A stretch of DNA of 64,000 bases from Mayamaea pseudoterrestris (Eukaryota > Bacillariophyta > Bacillariophyceae > Sellaphorales > Sellaphoraceae). Made by a program: the position numbers and the translations under genes. Positions 61,892-64,000 of this stretch are shown one piece after another. Positions within the stretch are counted from its first letter, which is position 1. Each line of letters opens with the position of its first letter. The notes beneath the pieces were generated by a model, which did no database searches, had not been told where the DNA came from, and was given only the letters and a program-made list of their open reading frames with translations. The stretch is taken from assembly GCA_027923505.1 (NCBI GenBank), contig BROI01000018.1, positions 558,001 through 622,000 on the forward strand, given 5' to 3'.

Positions 61892-62304
61892 GCGAACATG
61901 TTTTGAGAGTCGATCGAGGCGTACCAGTATATACATCGATGATGTTCCTATCGTATCACTGAGATGTATCGCGCCTTTTTTAATCATGGACGGCTATTCG
62001 TCTTCAGGTACGAATATGAAAATGGTTGTTTGAAAAGAGGATGAAAGGAATATGCATTTACACGGTCGGCAGAGTAGTTACCCTACTCTACTTTACTGTA
62101 CCTATAGGTATGCTATTTGTCTCATAAATTAGCAGTTTAATGTTAAATGCGGTGTTAGTGGAAGGTTGCTTATCGCCGAGCTAGCAGTAACACCAGTCGA
62201 TGACGACTACGAGTTGTCGACGAGTAACGGAACGACAGATTTAAAATTGAAACAGCGCCGCGAATGCGCGCGTCCATCACTTCTGTTTTTCCAATTGAAC
62301 CACG
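61892..62304. other. intergenic with small palindromes
   Basis: 413 bp between two plus-strand genes. It has a hairpin AGAGTAG / CTACTCT at 62071-62089 and a 12-bp palindrome TACCTATAGGTA at 62099-62110. No gene. Confidence 0.4.
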
Positions 62305-63174
62305 ATGAATCTCCGAATAGCTTTACAATTGTGCTCCTTATTGGCCATTCCAATCAATGAAGCATTTATAATTCGACCAAAGCTCTACCAAGCTCGTCTT
62401 TCGCTCGCATTATGCGCTGAGCTGACCTCTCTTCGAGTGTCCGAGCTGAAATCGGAGTTGAAAGATCTTGGCGTTGACTTTTCCGACTGCTTTGACAAGG
62501 AAAGTCTCATGGCGAAACTAAATCATGCACGAGGTAGTGATACAGCTGGAAATGGAAGCAGTGCTGACTCGTCGGCCGATGTTACAAATCTAGAAGAGGA
62601 ACTATCGACAACTGCACCGGCCCCAACACCATCGTCGCCATCACCTTCCATTTCATCGCAAAAATCACAATCATCACCTACAGACTTGCTGCAGGAACTC
62701 GGACAAAAATCCGTCAAGGAACTTCGGCAGGAACTTGCTTCTCGAAACCTTCGCTGGGCGGGTATGTTGGAAAAGAAGGAACTCGTACACGCAGTCTATG
62801 ACGCCATGCAAGCGGATGCATTGTTCAGCGCCACAGGTCTCATGACTCCTGGTCAGGTCTGCAACATGGTTGAGGACGATTTGCGAAGGGAGATTCAGGC
62901 AGCTGATAAGGAGACACCGCTGCTGGTTGATGTTTACGCTACATGGTGCGGCCCATGTCAACTCATGGCGAAGGAGTTGCAGGACGCGGCCCAAGAACTT
63001 GGCAGTTCTGTGCGTATCGCCAAGCTAGATTCGGACCAAAACGAGAAGCTGGCTGGTGAGTTGCGCGTCCAAGGTCTTCCAACGCTGATTCTGTTTGAGA
63101 ATGGAAAGGAGGTCAAGCGGATGGAGGGTGCCATCAAAAAGGATCAATTGATTGAGTGGGTGGTCGAAGAATAA
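62305..63174 (+). CDS. plastid-routed SAP-thioredoxin fusion
   Basis: One exon, 289 residues. A signal peptide (MNLRIALQLCSLLAIPINE) leads to AFIIRP, a plastid transit start. Two SAP-like helix-turn-helix segments follow: SLRVSELKSELKDLGVDFSD near residue 45 and KSVKELRQELASRNLRWAGM near 135, separated by a Ser/Pro/Thr linker. The thioredoxin domain (~185-289) has DVYATWCGPCQLMAKEL with the WCGPC active site, the cis-Pro segment QGLPTLILFENG, and the conserved Asp strand. Both Cys are intact, so it should be an active dithiol oxidoreductase. SAP-like domains bind nucleic acids or act as protein hooks (as in MANF). The pairing suggests a redox function on a nucleic-acid or protein scaffold in the plastid, which is inference. 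Confidence 0.87.
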   Translation: MNLRIALQLCSLLAIPINEAFIIRPKLYQARLSLALCAELTSLRVSELKSELKDLGVDFSDCFDKESLMAKLNHARGSDTAGNGSSADSSADVTNLEEELSTTAPAPTPSSPSPSISSQKSQSSPTDLLQELGQKSVKELRQELASRNLRWAGMLEKKELVHAVYDAMQADALFSATGLMTPGQVCNMVEDDLRREIQAADKETPLLVDVYATWCGPCQLMAKELQDAAQELGSSVRIAKLDSDQNEKLAGELRVQGLPTLILFENGKEVKRMEGAIKKDQLIEWVVEE

Positions 63175-63224
63175 TACAAAATACATGAGACTCGTATGAA
63201 TATGCAGCGCTGCATTGTCTATTG

Positions 63225-64000
63225 CTAATGGCTATCTACATAGTCTTGATCAAGCAATTGCGTATTCAAGTAGTCGTCAACCTTGATAATCGAGGCACCT
63301 CCAAAATAGTCAATCAGCCAAACATCCTTTAGCTCTAACTTGGCAACGATCCAATCATGGTTGCTTGGCCATCCTTCCATATCAGGGTGCCGCTGGAAGA
63401 GTGCGTTTTGGGCCCACTTGAACTCGTCGGATGCTTGCTCCACCTCCACCATGCGCCCCGACAGTGTCAATCGCGCGCAAACCGGGCTCTCAGCATCGCC
63501 ATAGTAGCCCTTGGTTTGCGTGGAGGCATCGCATGCTGCTAGTATTAAACCGCCTCCGCAAACTGTTGCGAGTGAAGCTTCCGAGAGTGTAAACGAGGCA
63601 TATGGATGCTTTTGGATATCGCGAAAACTTTGGTCCATGTAAGTTCCATAAAAGTACGGAACGCCAGTCGAATTGTCGCAGGAGCCATCAACAAAACTAT
63701 ACACATTTCCAAATGGCATGGCAAGTTGAATTTTCTGGGCGTCCTCGGCAAAAAGTCGACTCGAAATGGTGGAAAGTACGCCCCATTCCAGCGAGTGGAC
63801 CATCCATCGAGCTGTCAAAGCCTTGTCCCATATATCAGGCTTGGCGAGTAATCGGCATGGGCAGTATGGTTTCTCATCAACGTTTGTATCTCCGTCACTG
63901 GTTGAATTCATGACTTCTCTCATACGCGCCTCGGTTTCAGCGCGTGAAAGTATGAAGAGCGTCAGGACGAAACGCAGCAATGAAAGCGAAAGAGGTTTTT
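63225..64000 (-). CDS. CREG-like FMN-binding split-barrel protein (5' end beyond window)
   Basis: Minus-strand frame open to the right edge, so the start codon lies outside the window. The visible N-terminus (LSLLRFVLTLFILSRAETEA) is a signal peptide. The body follows the CREG/pyridoxamine-phosphate-oxidase-like pattern: ARWMVHSLEWGVLSTIS, PFGNVYSFVDG, GVPYFYGTYMDQS, ASFTLSEASL, ARLTLSGRMV, and the terminal FQRHPDMEGWPSNHDWIVAKLEL and WLIDYFGGASII. Animal CREG1 is a secreted/lysosomal glycoprotein with this fold that does not bind flavin tightly. An N-x-[ST] sequon is visible. Convergent with the thioredoxin gene (50-bp gap). Confidence 0.88.
   Translation of the reverse strand, partial: KPLSLSLLRFVLTLFILSRAETEARMREVMNSTSDGDTNVDEKPYCPCRLLAKPDIWDKALTARWMVHSLEWGVLSTISSRLFAEDAQKIQLAMPFGNVYSFVDGSCDNSTGVPYFYGTYMDQSFRDIQKHPYASFTLSEASLATVCGGGLILAACDASTQTKGYYGDAESPVCARLTLSGRMVEVEQASDEFKWAQNALFQRHPDMEGWPSNHDWIVAKLELKDVWLIDYFGGASIIKVDDYLNTQLLDQDYVDSH

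Overview
This window is nuclear DNA from a compact eukaryotic genome, most likely a photosynthetic stramenopile and probably a diatom. That assignment is inferred from gene content and was not confirmed by a database search. Genes are dense and mostly single-exon. The few introns are short (72-118 nt, GT-AG). Several proteins (RSH, a DEAD-box helicase, Obg, a TspO-like protein, a thioredoxin) begin with a signal peptide followed at once by a Phe-containing transit start (CFVLPS, SFTPS, SAFRA, GFQG, AFII), the bipartite targeting signal of red-algal-derived secondary plastids. Mitochondrial NFS1, a Hsp78-type ClpB and a phosphoglycerate mutase with a mitochondrial-type presequence fit the same group.

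Layout. 1-15.4 kb: an RDD-family membrane protein running off the left edge; a type II membrane glycosyltransferase-like protein; a plastid (p)ppGpp synthetase/hydrolase; KRI1; phosphoglycerate mutase; a degenerate 2H-phosphoesterase-like protein; and a SWIB/BAF60-like chromatin subunit. 15.7-33 kb: a large repetitive protein with a duplicated Cys/His module; a four-BRCT protein; a plastid DEAD-box helicase; mitochondrial ClpB; a mitochondrial-carrier-family protein with a signal peptide; a twin CX9C protein; a helical-repeat-like protein; and NFS1. 33-42 kb is the strangest part. A kinesin-like motor is fused to a protein-kinase-like domain and both have degraded active sites. Tail to tail with it lies a second pseudokinase gene carrying an in-frame stop. 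Two abutting satellite arrays follow, with 181-bp and 169-bp monomers rich in inverted repeats. 42-64 kb: a small basic protein sharing a motif with the large repetitive protein; a mitochondrial membrane protein; an amino-acid transporter; a small two-exon disordered protein; plastid Obg; two paralogous hybrid histidine-kinase-like proteins flanking a TspO-like plastid protein; a GT90 enzyme; a SAP-thioredoxin fusion; and a CREG-like protein running off the right edge.

Functional threads. Several genes serve organelle homeostasis: plastid stringent response (RSH), plastid ribosome assembly (Obg) and RNA handling (helicase), mitochondrial Fe-S assembly (NFS1), proteostasis (ClpB) and possibly complex I assembly (CX9C). 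Nuclear ribosome biogenesis (KRI1), chromatin remodelling (SWIB) and checkpoint/replication scaffolding (BRCT) are also present. No tRNA, rRNA, CRISPR array or intact transposon was recognised. Best candidates for undescribed biology are the kinesin-pseudokinase fusion with its pseudokinase neighbour, the duplicated Cys/His module protein, and the 2H-like protein in which both HxT motifs read RxP.
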